Source: Pyropia yezoensis (taxonomy: Eukaryota > Rhodophyta > Bangiophyceae > Bangiales > Bangiaceae). From it: DNA of 64,000 bases. This document shows positions 21,127 through 30,886 of this stretch, piece by piece. The position numbers and the translations under genes are program-made. The notes under the pieces are model-generated. The model was not told the DNA's origin. It searched no databases and was given only the letters and a program-made list of their open reading frames with translations. The stretch's first letter is position 1, and each line of letters starts with the position of its first letter. Location of the stretch: NCBI GenBank assembly GCA_009829735.1, contig CM020618.1, positions 16,353,346 through 16,417,345 on the forward strand, written 5' to 3'.

Positions 21127-24100
21127 CCACGTTAACGTGGCTGAGGTGTACGAAAGCGTCGAGCCGAAGACACTTCGGTTGGCCAAGCGAACTCGCTTTG
21201 AGCCGTTGTCGGAGACAGTCCTCCCGGTTAACTGTGACCTCGCAGGCATCTGCAGAGTCCGGTCCAACCTGCGGACGTACAAGCGCCATGGGTTGACCAT
21301 GGCCAACGGTCTCATAGACCTCCCAGCAGGAGGGTCGTCCCTCCTAGTGATGGCGAACTATCGCCGTAAGGCAGTCACCCTCCCGAAGGGAACTATCCTC
21401 GGGATTGCCGAGCTCTACGAAGGAGATATCCTTACCCCTGACAAGGAAGTCAAGTGGAACCACTTGAGTACTGGCGGTCACCGAGACCACCGAGCGACAG
21501 CAACCCGATGACGGGAAGCCTAACCCATCGGCGGCTCCGGCGGACCTGCCGCCAAAGGACCAAGAGGCCTTGAAGGCACTGGCCGAGGCTGACCTCGACC
21601 ACCTTCCCCCTTCGGTAGCCGAAGGGGTACGACGGATGCTAAGAAAGCATGACGTTATGTGGACAGGCGGGGCCTTGGGACCATTGGGGCAACCCAACAT
21701 CGTATAGACCTGGTACCAGGCGCACGACCCGCCCGCTCACAACCGCACCGAGCGGGACCTATGCAACGAGAGATCGTTGATGGAGAAGTGAAGAGGATGA
21801 GTGAAGCTAAGGTGATCCGACCTTCGATGTCGGAGTGGGGTGCCCCAGTCGTTATTGTGCCGAAGAAGGATCAAACCCCTCGGTTTTGCATCGATTATCG
21901 ACGCCTCAACTTGGTTACCAAGAAGGACTCATACCCTTTACCAAGGATGGATGAATGCATCGACTCCCTGGGGGAAGCTACGGTGTTTACCACCATCGAC
22001 TGCAATGCCGGATACTGGCAGATCCCGGTGGCGGACGAGGATATCCCCAAGACGGCATTCGTCTGTCACAGTGGAGTGTACGAGTTCCTAAGGATGCCCT
22101 TCGGATTGTCCAACGCCCCCGCTACATTCCAGCGGGCTATCGACATCATACTGTCTGGGGTGAAGTGGCGTAACTGCCTAGTGTACCTCGATGACGTCAT
22201 CGTCTTCTCGTGTAACATGGATGACCATGTCAACATGTTGACGAGGTACTCACCCTCTTGAGGAACGCCGGGGTAACCCTGCGTCTGAAGAAGTGCGCCT
22301 TCTTCCAACAGACGGTCGAATATCTGGGCCACCAGATAACCCCTGGTAAAACTAGGGGTACTCGAAGCCAATACCCGGGCACTCCGGGATGCCCGGTTCC
22401 CTAACACCCAGACGCAGCTCAAGAGCTTCCTGGGAATGTGCAATGTATACCGACGGTTCGTCAAGGACTTCGCTCGGATAGCTAAACCGTTAACGGTTCT
22501 TACGAGCAGTACCTTACCCAAGGTACTCCAACCCCCTTCGCCTAGCGAAGAGGAGGCATTCGAGTCGCTGAAGCGAGCCCTACTAGCCCCACTCGTCCTT
22601 GCGTTACCGCATAGACGGGTACCTTCGTCATCGATGTCGATGCGTGTGATACACAAGTGGGATGCACCCTGTTACAAAGAGAGACGTTGATCGGTACCGA
22701 TAACGTTATCCCGGACCTACGTCCGGTAGGGTACTTCAGCCGGACACTCAACCCGGCTGAGCGGAACTATAGTGCCACCGAGCGTGAATGCCTCGGAGTT
22801 ATATGGGCAGTGCAACTGCTCCGTCCATACCTGGAGGGCTCCAGGTTCATCGTGAGGTCCGACCACGAACCCCTACGATGGCTCCTCAACCTTGGTGACA
22901 AGGATTCCGATAGCCATGGGAGGCTAGCCCGATGGAGGCTGAAGATGGCCGAGCCACGACTACCGCACGGTGTATAAGGCTGGGTCAACCCACCACCTCG
23001 GAGACGCGTTGTCTCGACTCGACACCCCGAGCGGGGATACCCGCCCGGTGGACGAGGACATCCCGGTAGTACCGGTGTGCATGGTGGGTAATGCTACCCA
23101 GGGTATGGCTGACCATACCATGGCACACCTTGCGTGCCCATTGACCCTCGCGGACTTCCGCGAGGCACAGGCCAACGACGATGACTGTAGACGTCATCGT
23201 GCTAACCTCCTGGCCGGTACGGCCGGCATCTTCTCCGAGAACGAAGACGGACTCATATACCGGCGGGCACCCGCCGATGGACGACATCAAGTCGTGGTTC
23301 CCGTGTCCTTACGGCAAGCCGTCATGAAACGAGAACATGAGAACCCTACAGCCGGACACCCGGGGGGTTCACGTATGTTCGCAGCAATGCGAAGGTTCTT
23401 CTACTGGCCAGCAATGGCCGTCGACGTGGTCGACCACGTACGGGGATGCCACCCCTGTGCACGTAACCGCATGAGTCTACATAGGCGGGCGTCTGCCATG
23501 AAGCTATTCCCACCTGATGGGCCCAACGAGCAAGTCGCTATCGACATACTCGGGCCACTTCCGATAACGGAAGAAGGGAACAGGTACATCCTGGTCATGT
23601 CTGACCGATTCACTAAGCTGTCAAGAGCGGCAGCCATCCCGAATGATACGGCATACACGATCATGAACGCAGTGGTTGACCACTGGATCAGTGCATACGG
23701 AGTCATGAAGCAACTCCTCTCCGATAACGGAGCAAACCTTACGTCGGCACTCTGCACTAAGGTCCTGGGCATGTTCGGTATCGAACCACGTCGGGCATCC
23801 GACTACCACCCGCAGTCCAACGGGCAGGTGGAGCGGTTCAACCGCACCATCGTAAAGATGCTACAGTGCTACGTGGCCGAGCACACGAACACTTGGGACA
23901 GGCTTCTGTCCGTACTCACCCTGGCATACAATGCCAGGCCACATCGGAGCACAAACATTGCTCCGCTGGAGTGGGTCATGCCACTAGGCGTCGGTAACCT
24001 GACGCTGCCACCCGGCAGGTGCACTCGGTATGATACACCGAAGGGCCGACCCGCCGAACGCATCCACCTAGCTTGGTTGGCCAAGCTATCGTGGATGATT

Positions 24101-24613
24101 CCTAAGCTCAAGGGTGCCCTGGACAGAACACAACTTCGGTATAAGAAGAACTTCGACGCCCGACTACGGGTGCGCAACGCAACCCTGGTAACAGGTGACT
24201 GGGTCTATATCAGACACCAGAAGTTCCGAGGGAACAAGCTTATGCAACCGGTCAAGGGACCGTACCAGATCCTCCACAGAGATGACCACTCTGTTATCTT
24301 ACACTCCGATACGGAGATCCAACGCATCAGTATGAATGATGTCACACCTGCTCCGAAGCCGGAACAGCCTCAGCCGGTACCGGCTGGGTTGCTACATGAA
24401 GCTCTTACAACCCACCGGTCGGATGACCCGGTGGGACCGGATGGGATTCCATACCAAGTAGAGAGCGTGGTCGGACACACCGACCCGGACATACCAGGAC
24501 CCTGGTACGTCAAGGTTATGTGGGTCGGATACGACTCACCCACCTGGGAACAGGCGGCGAATATACCCCGCCAACTCCTCATGCCGTACATGAGGCGACG
24601 ACGCCTACTGTAA
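21127..24613 (+). pseudogene. pol: Second copy of B pol, N-terminally missing and frameshifted (B2)
   Basis: It matches 13657-17146 almost base for base. It starts in the protease-RT spacer and ends with the same chromodomain and stop. One-base indels near 21450, 21680, 22230, 22350, 22617 and 22953 break the frame. From 22970 on, the RNase H end, integrase and chromodomain are open for 547 residues. Very few substitutions separate it from B1. I think it is the same locus assembled twice, not a second element. Confidence 0.75.
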
Positions 24614-25093
24614 CAACCCAACCGACACCGACTTCGGCTGTTGGGGGGTGAGGCTTATACCTACTAAGTAGGGTGTGACATGGTTACGGCAGACTTAGGT
24701 TTCTAAGTCAAATCAGACTTAGGTTTCTAAGTCGAACCAAGCTTAGGTAACTAAGTAGAGCTAAGCTTAGGTAACTAAGTAAAACCTGAACCTTAATAAG
24801 TTAACTTAAAGGTAAAGGCTAACTCCGATAATATCGAAGTAACTAGGGAGCTTACACGGGAGGATGACCTCCCCAAGCCCAGACACAAAGTGAGGGAGGA
24901 TAACCTCCCCAAGCATGAACCAACCGGAAGAAGTTGGGCGGGAGGCAAGGCACCACTGAGCCAGAAGGGGTACTCCCCAGGGCAGCAAACAGAGGCAAGC
25001 AATGCCCCCAGCGGGGGATGAGCTTATACTCACTACTACCCGGCTACCATAATGGTTGCCGGGGCCCTCTCCCTCACAAACAAATAGCACTCC
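24614..25093. other. Hairpin-rich spacer, second copy
   Basis: It is identical in layout to 17147-17626, with the four hairpins at 24692-24779. No gene is seen. Confidence 0.6.
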
Positions 25094-27541
25094 TCAGTGG
25101 GTAGACCCACTGCCCGAGGGAGGCCACTCACGCGTAAGCGCGTATACCTCCGTGCTCCACCGGTCGGCAACGTCACGACGGTCGACCACCCGAGTTACCT
25201 CGGTGCATAGCTGGACGAGGGTGCTGCGGCCAGCCTCCACGTCCTCCAGAGCTTTCTGGAGGCGGTCCAGCACGCCACCAAAGCAACGCGCTGACCCAAC
25301 CAGCGCAGCACCTGGGGGGATATCCCCCCAGCTAACAGAGAGACCCCCACGCATTGCGCGGGTAACAAGGGCGTCAACGCCTTCATACCAGAGACGGGGA
25401 CCCCCGTCATGTAGGACAGGGGCGGGAGGTGACACTGGCGCAGCCAGGGGAGCCACAGGAGCCGACACGGCTACCACCGGAGCCGGTGGCACCTGATACG
25501 AGGCCCGGTAGGACCCTACCGAAGGGGCTCCACCGTAACCCCGGCGGGGCTCCGCCCGACGACGGGACACCTCACGCTCCCCACCCACAGAGCCCCACTC
25601 TCGGGGACGACGGCCAACCGCCGCCGGCATCGGGTTACCGAACCACGGAGCAAGGACCTGAAGAGGGTCATGGATAACCATGGGAATACCCAGGTCAGGA
25701 ACGGCCTCGGTGGACGCCCACCCATGGCAACTAGGCTCACCCGGCTGAGTACGCCGGACACGCAACGAGTGACGAGGCAAGGGGGAAGCCCCAGCCTGCG
25801 GGTCCCGGTACGGGGGAAGGGCCAACACCCCAGCCCAGTTCACGGCATCGTGAACAGCCAGCAGGGCTTCGAACTCCCGGGCCAACCCGGTCTTGGCAGC
25901 TATCAGATCCACGCCCAACTGCGCGATGTGCCGACGGACACCCGTCGGAAGATGAAACAGACGACCCTGCCGGCGGACGGACAGCAAGAAGGATGAAGCC
26001 TGCCCGAGGGTAACCTCAAGGGTGAAGGTACCCTGCAACGGGTGGACCGGTCGCGAGGCCAACACACTCCCGAAGTAGCGAAGACAGGAGCCGGTGTCAA
26101 ACCGGAAAGCAGGGGCGGGTTCCCACCCCTCCTGCCATAGCGGCGGGCGCACGGGAGTGTATACCGGAGCACGACCGTTGCCGGTCTGCAACGCACACGT
26201 TATATCCGTGCGGAACGCATCCGCCATGACACCATGGTTACGTCGCCAACTCGACGCCGACTTCAACCCCGCCATGGGCGGGTAGGGAGCCGTCAACGAC
26301 AGATACGGGGGTACCCCCGGGTAGAAGTCAAAGTCGGGATACCGACCGGTACGGCTCACCGTCTCCCCAAACGCAACCGGCTCCGCCGCCGCCGCAATCC
26401 CCCGAGCACTAGCCGGGTAGTCAATCTCCCGCGGCAACGCGGGGGCAATCAAGTCGCAGACCCCGAAGTTGGGGTCGAGGTAGACCTCACCCCGTCCCAC
26501 CCGGGTGCGCCAGAGCTGCGCATGCCGGTCGTCCGGCTGACTCAGGATCCAATGGTGTTCCACCCGGACCGCGTTCGGCTGGTTGACCAGCCGCACCAAC
26601 TCCCGCTCCCAGCACGGGTCCACCTTGACGCGCCGGGAGGATTCTCCACGGGGATGCACCAGGTGGAAGTCCACCCGCATACGCCCATCGGACTCCATCG
26701 ACTCTTGCACCGTGAGGCCTCGAACCCGAGCCACCAAGTCGGACACCGACATGGCGGGTTGACCCGCCGCCACGGCGACGCCGCCACCCAACGGGGCAAC
26801 CCGGGCAGGACCAGGAAGAATAGGGGGCGCCGGGGGACGCACCACCGGCAGAGGGGCCGACGTCGGAGATGGACGAGGCCGAGGAGGAAGAAGAAGGGCG
26901 GGCGCCCGCCCGGAGTAACTCCCGGTGTCAACCGCCATGGGAGAAGGAGCGTTTTGACCGCTCGACGCCCGCGGCACCGCAGGTACGGCACCGGCGCCGG
27001 CACCACCCGTCGGCGTAGCCCCCGCCTCGGAAGGGGAAGGCACTTGGACAGCCTCCGGAGCCGGAGCCCCGGCCGTGCGGACACCCGCACCGTCTTGACC
27101 CGCCGCACCGGGTGTCGCACCGCCACCACCACCCACGTCAACGTCGGGACCGCCTCGAGGAGTCACCGCCCGGACACCCGGACCACCTTGACCAGCCGGA
27201 GTCGGCTGCGGGTCGCGACCTCCGCCGCAGGGCGGACCATCTTGAGGTACCTGCGGTGAGCCGGCACCGGCACCAGGCCCCATCCGGACAGCCGGCAGAG
27301 AGGGGGTAGAAGCCGCCACGCGCGGTTGACCGCCGGGTTGACCTCCGGCCGACGGCACCGTCGTGCCGCTGCACACGGACGACAGTCCTCCGGCCGACAG
27401 ACGGACGGACACCGCAGGCCCGTCGTCGTCAGACGAGCTCACCCCGTAACGCGCGGCGTCGGGACCGACAGGCGCGTCGTCCTCCATCTCCTCCCCGATC
27501 AGGAGGTCTTCCTCCTCTTCAAGCACCTGGGGATAGGACAT
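25094..27541 (-). CDS. Antisense extra ORF (aORF) of family B, intact copy
   Basis: The frame has 815 residues from the ATG at 27541, chosen because B3 has a matching start (MS-x-PQV) and the longer extension is not shared. Residues 1-40 are acidic. Up to ~300 it is Gly/Ala/Pro-rich and probably disordered. Residues ~310-560 look folded, with VEHHWILSQPDD, then YFGSVL and the motif QGRLFHLP near residue 525. A Pro/Arg-rich linker follows, and then a helical C-terminal domain of about 110 residues. There is no signal peptide, membrane segment, zinc finger or known catalytic motif. It is convergent to gag-pol and would need its own promoter, perhaps in or near the 3' LTR. Related ORFs occur in families A and C. 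The function is unknown. Confidence 0.75.
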   Translation of the reverse strand: MSYPQVLEEEEDLLIGEEMEDDAPVGPDAARYGVSSSDDDGPAVSVRLSAGGLSSVCSGTTVPSAGGQPGGQPRVAASTPSLPAVRMGPGAGAGSPQVPQDGPPCGGGRDPQPTPAGQGGPGVRAVTPRGGPDVDVGGGGGATPGAAGQDGAGVRTAGAPAPEAVQVPSPSEAGATPTGGAGAGAVPAVPRASSGQNAPSPMAVDTGSYSGRAPALLLPPRPRPSPTSAPLPVVRPPAPPILPGPARVAPLGGGVAVAAGQPAMSVSDLVARVRGLTVQESMESDGRMRVDFHLVHPRGESSRRVKVDPCWERELVRLVNQPNAVRVEHHWILSQPDDRHAQLWRTRVGRGEVYLDPNFGVCDLIAPALPREIDYPASARGIAAAAEPVAFGETVSRTGRYPDFDFYPGVPPYLSLTAPYPPMAGLKSASSWRRNHGVMADAFRTDITCALQTGNGRAPVYTPVRPPLWQEGWEPAPAFRFDTGSCLRYFGSVLASRPVHPLQGTFTLEVTLGQASSFLLSVRRQGRLFHLPTGVRRHIAQLGVDLIAAKTGLAREFEALLAVHDAVNWAGVLALPPYRDPQAGASPLPRHSLRVRRTQPGEPSCHGWASTEAVPDLGIPMVIHDPLQVLAPWFGNPMPAAVGRRPREWGSVGGEREVSRRRAEPRRGYGGAPSVGSYRASYQVPPAPVVAVSAPVAPLAAPVSPPAPVLHDGGPRLWYEGVDALVTRAMRGGLSVSWGDIPPGAALVGSARCFGGVLDRLQKALEDVEAGRSTLVQLCTEVTRVVDRRDVADRWSTEVYALTREWPPSGSGSTH

Positions 27542-28115
27542 GATAACGGGTGCGGAGTCCCCCGCGCCCACAAGCCGTCGACGGCTACAACCCGGTACGG
27601 TGGGATAACCGGGACGAGCCAGGGAAGCGCGGACACCCGCGCTTATGACCACAAACGGCCACGAGAAGCGCCGCAGGCACGCGGGTCGACCCGCGCCCCA
27701 CGGGGCTACGACCGCGCTCCACCCAGGCACTTGGGCGGGACGGGGCCACACCCACACACGGGGTAAGTAAGGGGGGTCACCCCCAACCGCCCCCACGCAA
27801 CGCGGGCAGCCCCCGCCCCCCACTCAATCGTCCACACGAGAGGGGCCCCCCTACCACCAGGCACCTGGTGGCGGATCCGCTTGCACCACCCCTCGGAAAG
27901 GGGGGTCGTGAACAAAAACCCGCATCGGGAAATTAACGGTCCGGAAAACGGATCGTGTGTGTACCACACAAAGGGGGGCACCCCCCTCGGACAACCTCGA
28001 AAAGGGGTGTCTGTCGCGACGGGGCGCAAAGCCCCACCCGACGGGTAAACAGTCACGCGACCCACTTACATTCGGTAACCCGAATGCAACTCGACATGAG
28101 GACGGGCCGAATCTA
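27542..28115. other. 3' non-coding region of family B before the polypurine tract
   Basis: This GC-rich region lies between the aORF start and the 3' LTR, so it is where an antisense promoter would be expected. I see no clear TATA box and no supported ORF. Confidence 0.5.
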
Positions 28116-28126
28116 AGGGGGGGATA
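28116..28126 (+). promoter_or_regulatory. Polypurine tract of family B
   Basis: A run of A and seven G ends a few bases before a TGTAGCA LTR start. This is the usual place for plus-strand priming in LTR elements. Confidence 0.6.
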
Positions 28127-28173
28127 TGTAGCAATATGGTTGGCCGTATTGTGACCCTAATATTAGGGGGGCT
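28127..28173 (+). repeat. First 47 bp of a B LTR, cut off
   Basis: It begins as a normal 3' LTR after the polypurine tract, then switches at 28173 to sequence identical to 9939 onward in element A. Confidence 0.85.
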
Positions 28174-28433
28174 GATACGTGGGAGTATGTGGAGGACCTT
28201 CCCGCTGAGAAGGTCCGGGCGTACTGTGCCCGGAATGTGATAGACCCTAACAGCCCTCCCTCAACGTGAGGGAAGGCCGAGCAACAGTGCCAAGAGAGTG
28301 CTTCAAGTCGAAGTGGTACGCAGAGTGGCTTTTAACTGTGGCAAAAACCACTAGCACACACGGCACCCATGTTGGGGCGGTGTGCTAGGGCTGCCTCCCG
28401 CGTCGGGGGAACCGGAAGAAGTGCAAGTCGCAC
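28173..28433 (+). repeat. Copy of 9939-10199 (end of A pol, spacer and left part of the solo A LTR)
   Basis: The whole stretch 28173-28796 is a near-identical second copy of 9939-10562. It contains the last ~32 codons of A pol. It belongs left of the B 5' LTR and makes no biological sense right of a half LTR. Misassembly is the simplest explanation. Confidence 0.8.
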
Positions 28434-28796
28434 TGTAGCAATATGGTTGGCCGTATTGTGACCCTAATATTAGGGGGGCTACTTCTAATCCTTAACTTTC
28501 AATTTGAGAGTCCGTACTGGTCACGGTATCTATAAGTTACGTATGACCAGAGGGACTTGCATCTTGGGGTGGAGGGTAGTTAGTAGTGTCTCCGAGGGTT
28601 TATAACGAGGGGGCCGGTGGCGAATCCACCGCCGGCCAAGGTAGAACAACAAACCCCTCCCATTTGGGCTCCCATCTTGGTCCCGTGGCTTGCGCTCCAA
28701 GGACAGCAACCTTGGCCTCCCGGCGACGTTGGTGCCGATCCCCCTTGGTGAGTGTTCCCTGAGAGTGGACGTGCGACGGATTCCTATTGTGCTACA
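28434..28796 (+). repeat. 3' LTR of the B element (right boundary)
   Basis: It is a full 363-bp B LTR. It is followed by CGCAC, the right copy of the target duplication. Two substitutions against the 5' LTR were noticed (a near 10374, and the CCGGTGACG/CCGGCGACG site). Confidence 0.85.
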
Positions 28797-29222
28797 CGCA
28801 CACACTCTGTCCCTGTTGTGGGGCAAACCCCCCACGGACAAACAAGAGGATGGTGTGTGGTCCAACAGTTTCTTGGTCGGGACGGGGACGCAGGGCCAAG
28901 CCCCGCTGTCCCTCCCCTTATCCCCCCAGGGTCCACTCAGAATCTCGCCACTCAGAATCTCCCACCCCAGCACCTGCCCACCGGGCCACACGAAAATTCA
29001 AGACGATAAATGCAGAAAACCCTCAAATCCAAGTTGGATTTACTACTAAGCTAACTATCCCAAACTTAGGGAATATGGACCCAAATGCAGGGGGAGGAAC
29101 GGATCAGGCTAGTGGCCTGCCGCCCCTTGCATGGCACGTGTTGCCCCCCTACCTGGGGGTCAATACTGCCACATTAACTACAGCCCTAACCCTCACACTC
29201 TCACAACAAAGGCAGCTGCCAA

Positions 29223-30084
29223 CTAGGCACGCATGCTAGACTCTTCCACTCCACGGCCCTCGCCCTCACGTGGAGGCGAGCGGCGAGACCCACGCCGATA
29301 ACGGTCTCCACTCGTTGGAGGGGGCGGCGGCTCCAAGTCGGAACCGTCGCGCCCCTCACGGTCGCGCAAGTGGCGCCGACCGTGGCCACTCTTCTGCCTG
29401 GTCTTGCGCGCAAGTTTGCGACGCAGACGCTGGACAGACTCCGTCTCCGACGGGGTAGAGGACTCCGAAACGGAGTAAGACAACTCGTCTTCCGATACGG
29501 AAGGAGAGCGCCGCGAGTGTCAGCGACGACGGCGAGGAGGCGAGTATGCCCGGCTCGCGCGACGTTTGCCACGCCCAAGTGGGGCTGGCTGGGGCATAAT
29601 AGCCCCAATGCGAGCCAACTCGGCTGTCATAAACTCCGCGACCGACTCGCAACTCGCGGTCGCCACTGCAGTACGAACGCGCTCCTCAAGTTGAGGAGTC
29701 TCGGAACTCTGTAGGGTTGCGGTCGACGCGGCCAACCAGGAAATGGTGCGCACCAACGTGGTGATCATCATCTCTGGGGTTAGAGGCGTGGGCGGCAACA
29801 CCAACTTGGAATATACCGTCAGGAGGGTGGCCCCCAAGTTGGGGGACACCGGGGTGAAAGACTCCACGGCCACGCTGATCGGGTTGATCCCGTGAGGTTG
29901 GAAAGGAACAGGAGGAAGCGGAGGGGCCCGCCGAGGTGGCGGTACCCGGGTGTAACTGCGACCCCGACTTGGGGCCCCCGCAGTGGGTTGAGCCATATGG
30001 TCATCATAGGACGGCACGGCCATAACTATGGGCTTGTCCGGGGGTGGCGCAGTGTGGCGATCCACCCCCGGAGCATACGGGTAG
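29223..30084 (-). pseudogene. C-terminal part of the aORF of element A
   Basis: The minus frame runs from the junction with the B3 block to TAG at 29223, interrupted by one in-frame TGA at 29520-29522. It encodes a Pro/Arg-rich linker (around PRRAPPLPP) and a helical segment of about 90 residues. That segment matches in position and pattern the helical C-terminal domain of the B aORF. A long Arg/Ser/Pro-rich tail follows, with strings such as RRRR and SVSEDEL. The N-terminal part lies at 40659-41725, beyond the inverted B element. A short middle piece seems to be lost. The basic tail suggests nucleic-acid binding, which is an inference from composition alone. Confidence 0.55.
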
Positions 30085-30102
30085 TCCCCTGCTGCTCCAC
30101 CA
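30085..30102 (-). promoter_or_regulatory. Primer-site sequence left of the B3 3' LTR
   Basis: On the minus strand TGGTGGAGCAGCAGGGGA follows the LTR, as after a 5' LTR, although this is the 3' end of B3. A target duplication should stand here. See the finding on this junction. Confidence 0.7.
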
Positions 30103-30103
30103 A

Positions 30104-30438
30104 TGTAGCACAATAGGGATCCGTCGCACGTCCACTCTCAGGGAACACTCACCAAGGGGGATCGGCACCAACGTCACCGGGAGGCCAAGGTTGCTGTCCT
30201 TGGAGCGCAAGCCACGGGACCAAGATGGGAGCCCAAATGGGAGGGGTTTGTTGTTCTACCTTGGCCGGCGGTGGATTCGCCGCCGGCCCCCACGTTATAA
30301 ACCCTCGGAGACACTACTAACTACCCTCCACCCCAAGATGCAAGTCCCTCTGGTCATACGTAACTTACAGATACCGTGACCAGTACGAACTATCAAATTG
30401 GAAGTGAAGGGTTAGAAGTAGCCCCCCTATTATTAGGG
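30104..30438 (-). repeat. 3' LTR of B3, first ~28 bp deleted
   Basis: It matches the B LTR from its end at 30104 up to 30438 and then passes into B 3' internal sequence at a short G-run. A deletion between G/C runs has removed the polypurine tract and the LTR start. Confidence 0.75.
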
Positions 30439-30886
30439 GGGTGCCCCCTTTTGTGTGCTACACACACGATCCGTTTTCCGGACCGTTAAATTCCCGATGC
30501 GGGTTCTGTTCACGACCCCCCTTTCCGAGGGGTGGTGCAAGCGGATCCGCCACCAGGTGTCTGGTGGTAGGGGAGCCCCTCTCGTGTTACCGAGTGAATG
30601 GGGGCGGCCGCTCCCGCTTTTCGCGGGGGCGGATTCGGGGTGAACCCCTCTTGGTTGCCCCGTACGGAGGTGTGGCTCCGGCCCGCCCAGGTGCCTGGGT
30701 GGATCCTGTTCGTAGCCTCGTGGGGCGCGGGTTGACCCGCGCGCCTGAGGCGCTTCTCGTGGACGTTTGTGGTCATAAGCGCGGGCGCCCGTGCTTCCCT
30801 GGCTCGTCCGCGCGAGCGTTTCTCGTACCGGGTCGAGCCGGCCTCGGCTTTTCTGCAAGGGGCGCCCCTGCCACCCCGGTTGCACC
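30439..30886. other. 3' non-coding region of B3
   Basis: It matches 27542-28000 in inverted orientation with scattered substitutions. The segment closest to the LTR is missing. No supported ORF is seen. It would hold the promoter of the aORF. Confidence 0.5.

Larger units (their letters stand above)
10200..28796 (+). mobile_element. Family B Ty3/gypsy element nested in the solo A LTR (with assembly gap and duplicated segment)
   Basis: It is bounded by 363-bp B LTRs and the target duplication CGCAC (10195-10199 and 28797-28801). Contents in order: LTR, primer site, gag (two stops), intact pol, hairpin spacer, antisense aORF, N gap, a second nearly identical pol part and aORF, polypurine tract, a 47-bp LTR start, a copied piece of element A, and a full LTR. 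The internal repetition is probably an assembly effect, and the real element is likely about 10.7 kb. Confidence 0.8.
10103..29173 (-). mobile_element. Inverted solo A-type LTR nested in element A, split by a B element
   Basis: Bases 10103-10199 are the reverse complement of the 3' end of LTR A. Bases 28797-29173 are the reverse complement of the rest. Together, minus the 5-base overlap CGCAC, they make one full LTR. TTAAC flanks both ends (10098-10102 and 29174-29178). No internal A sequence accompanies it, so it is a solo LTR left by LTR-LTR recombination of an A copy that had inserted in the opposite orientation. Confidence 0.85.

Noticed and set aside
20073..21511. Long frames spanning the N gap.
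   Set aside because: They consist mostly of unknown residues and join two unrelated ends.
30044..30379. Frames inside the LTRs (also at 10296-10595, 28690-29049 and 40263-40562).
   Set aside because: They recur wherever the B or A LTR occurs and have no domain. They are open by chance in the repeat.
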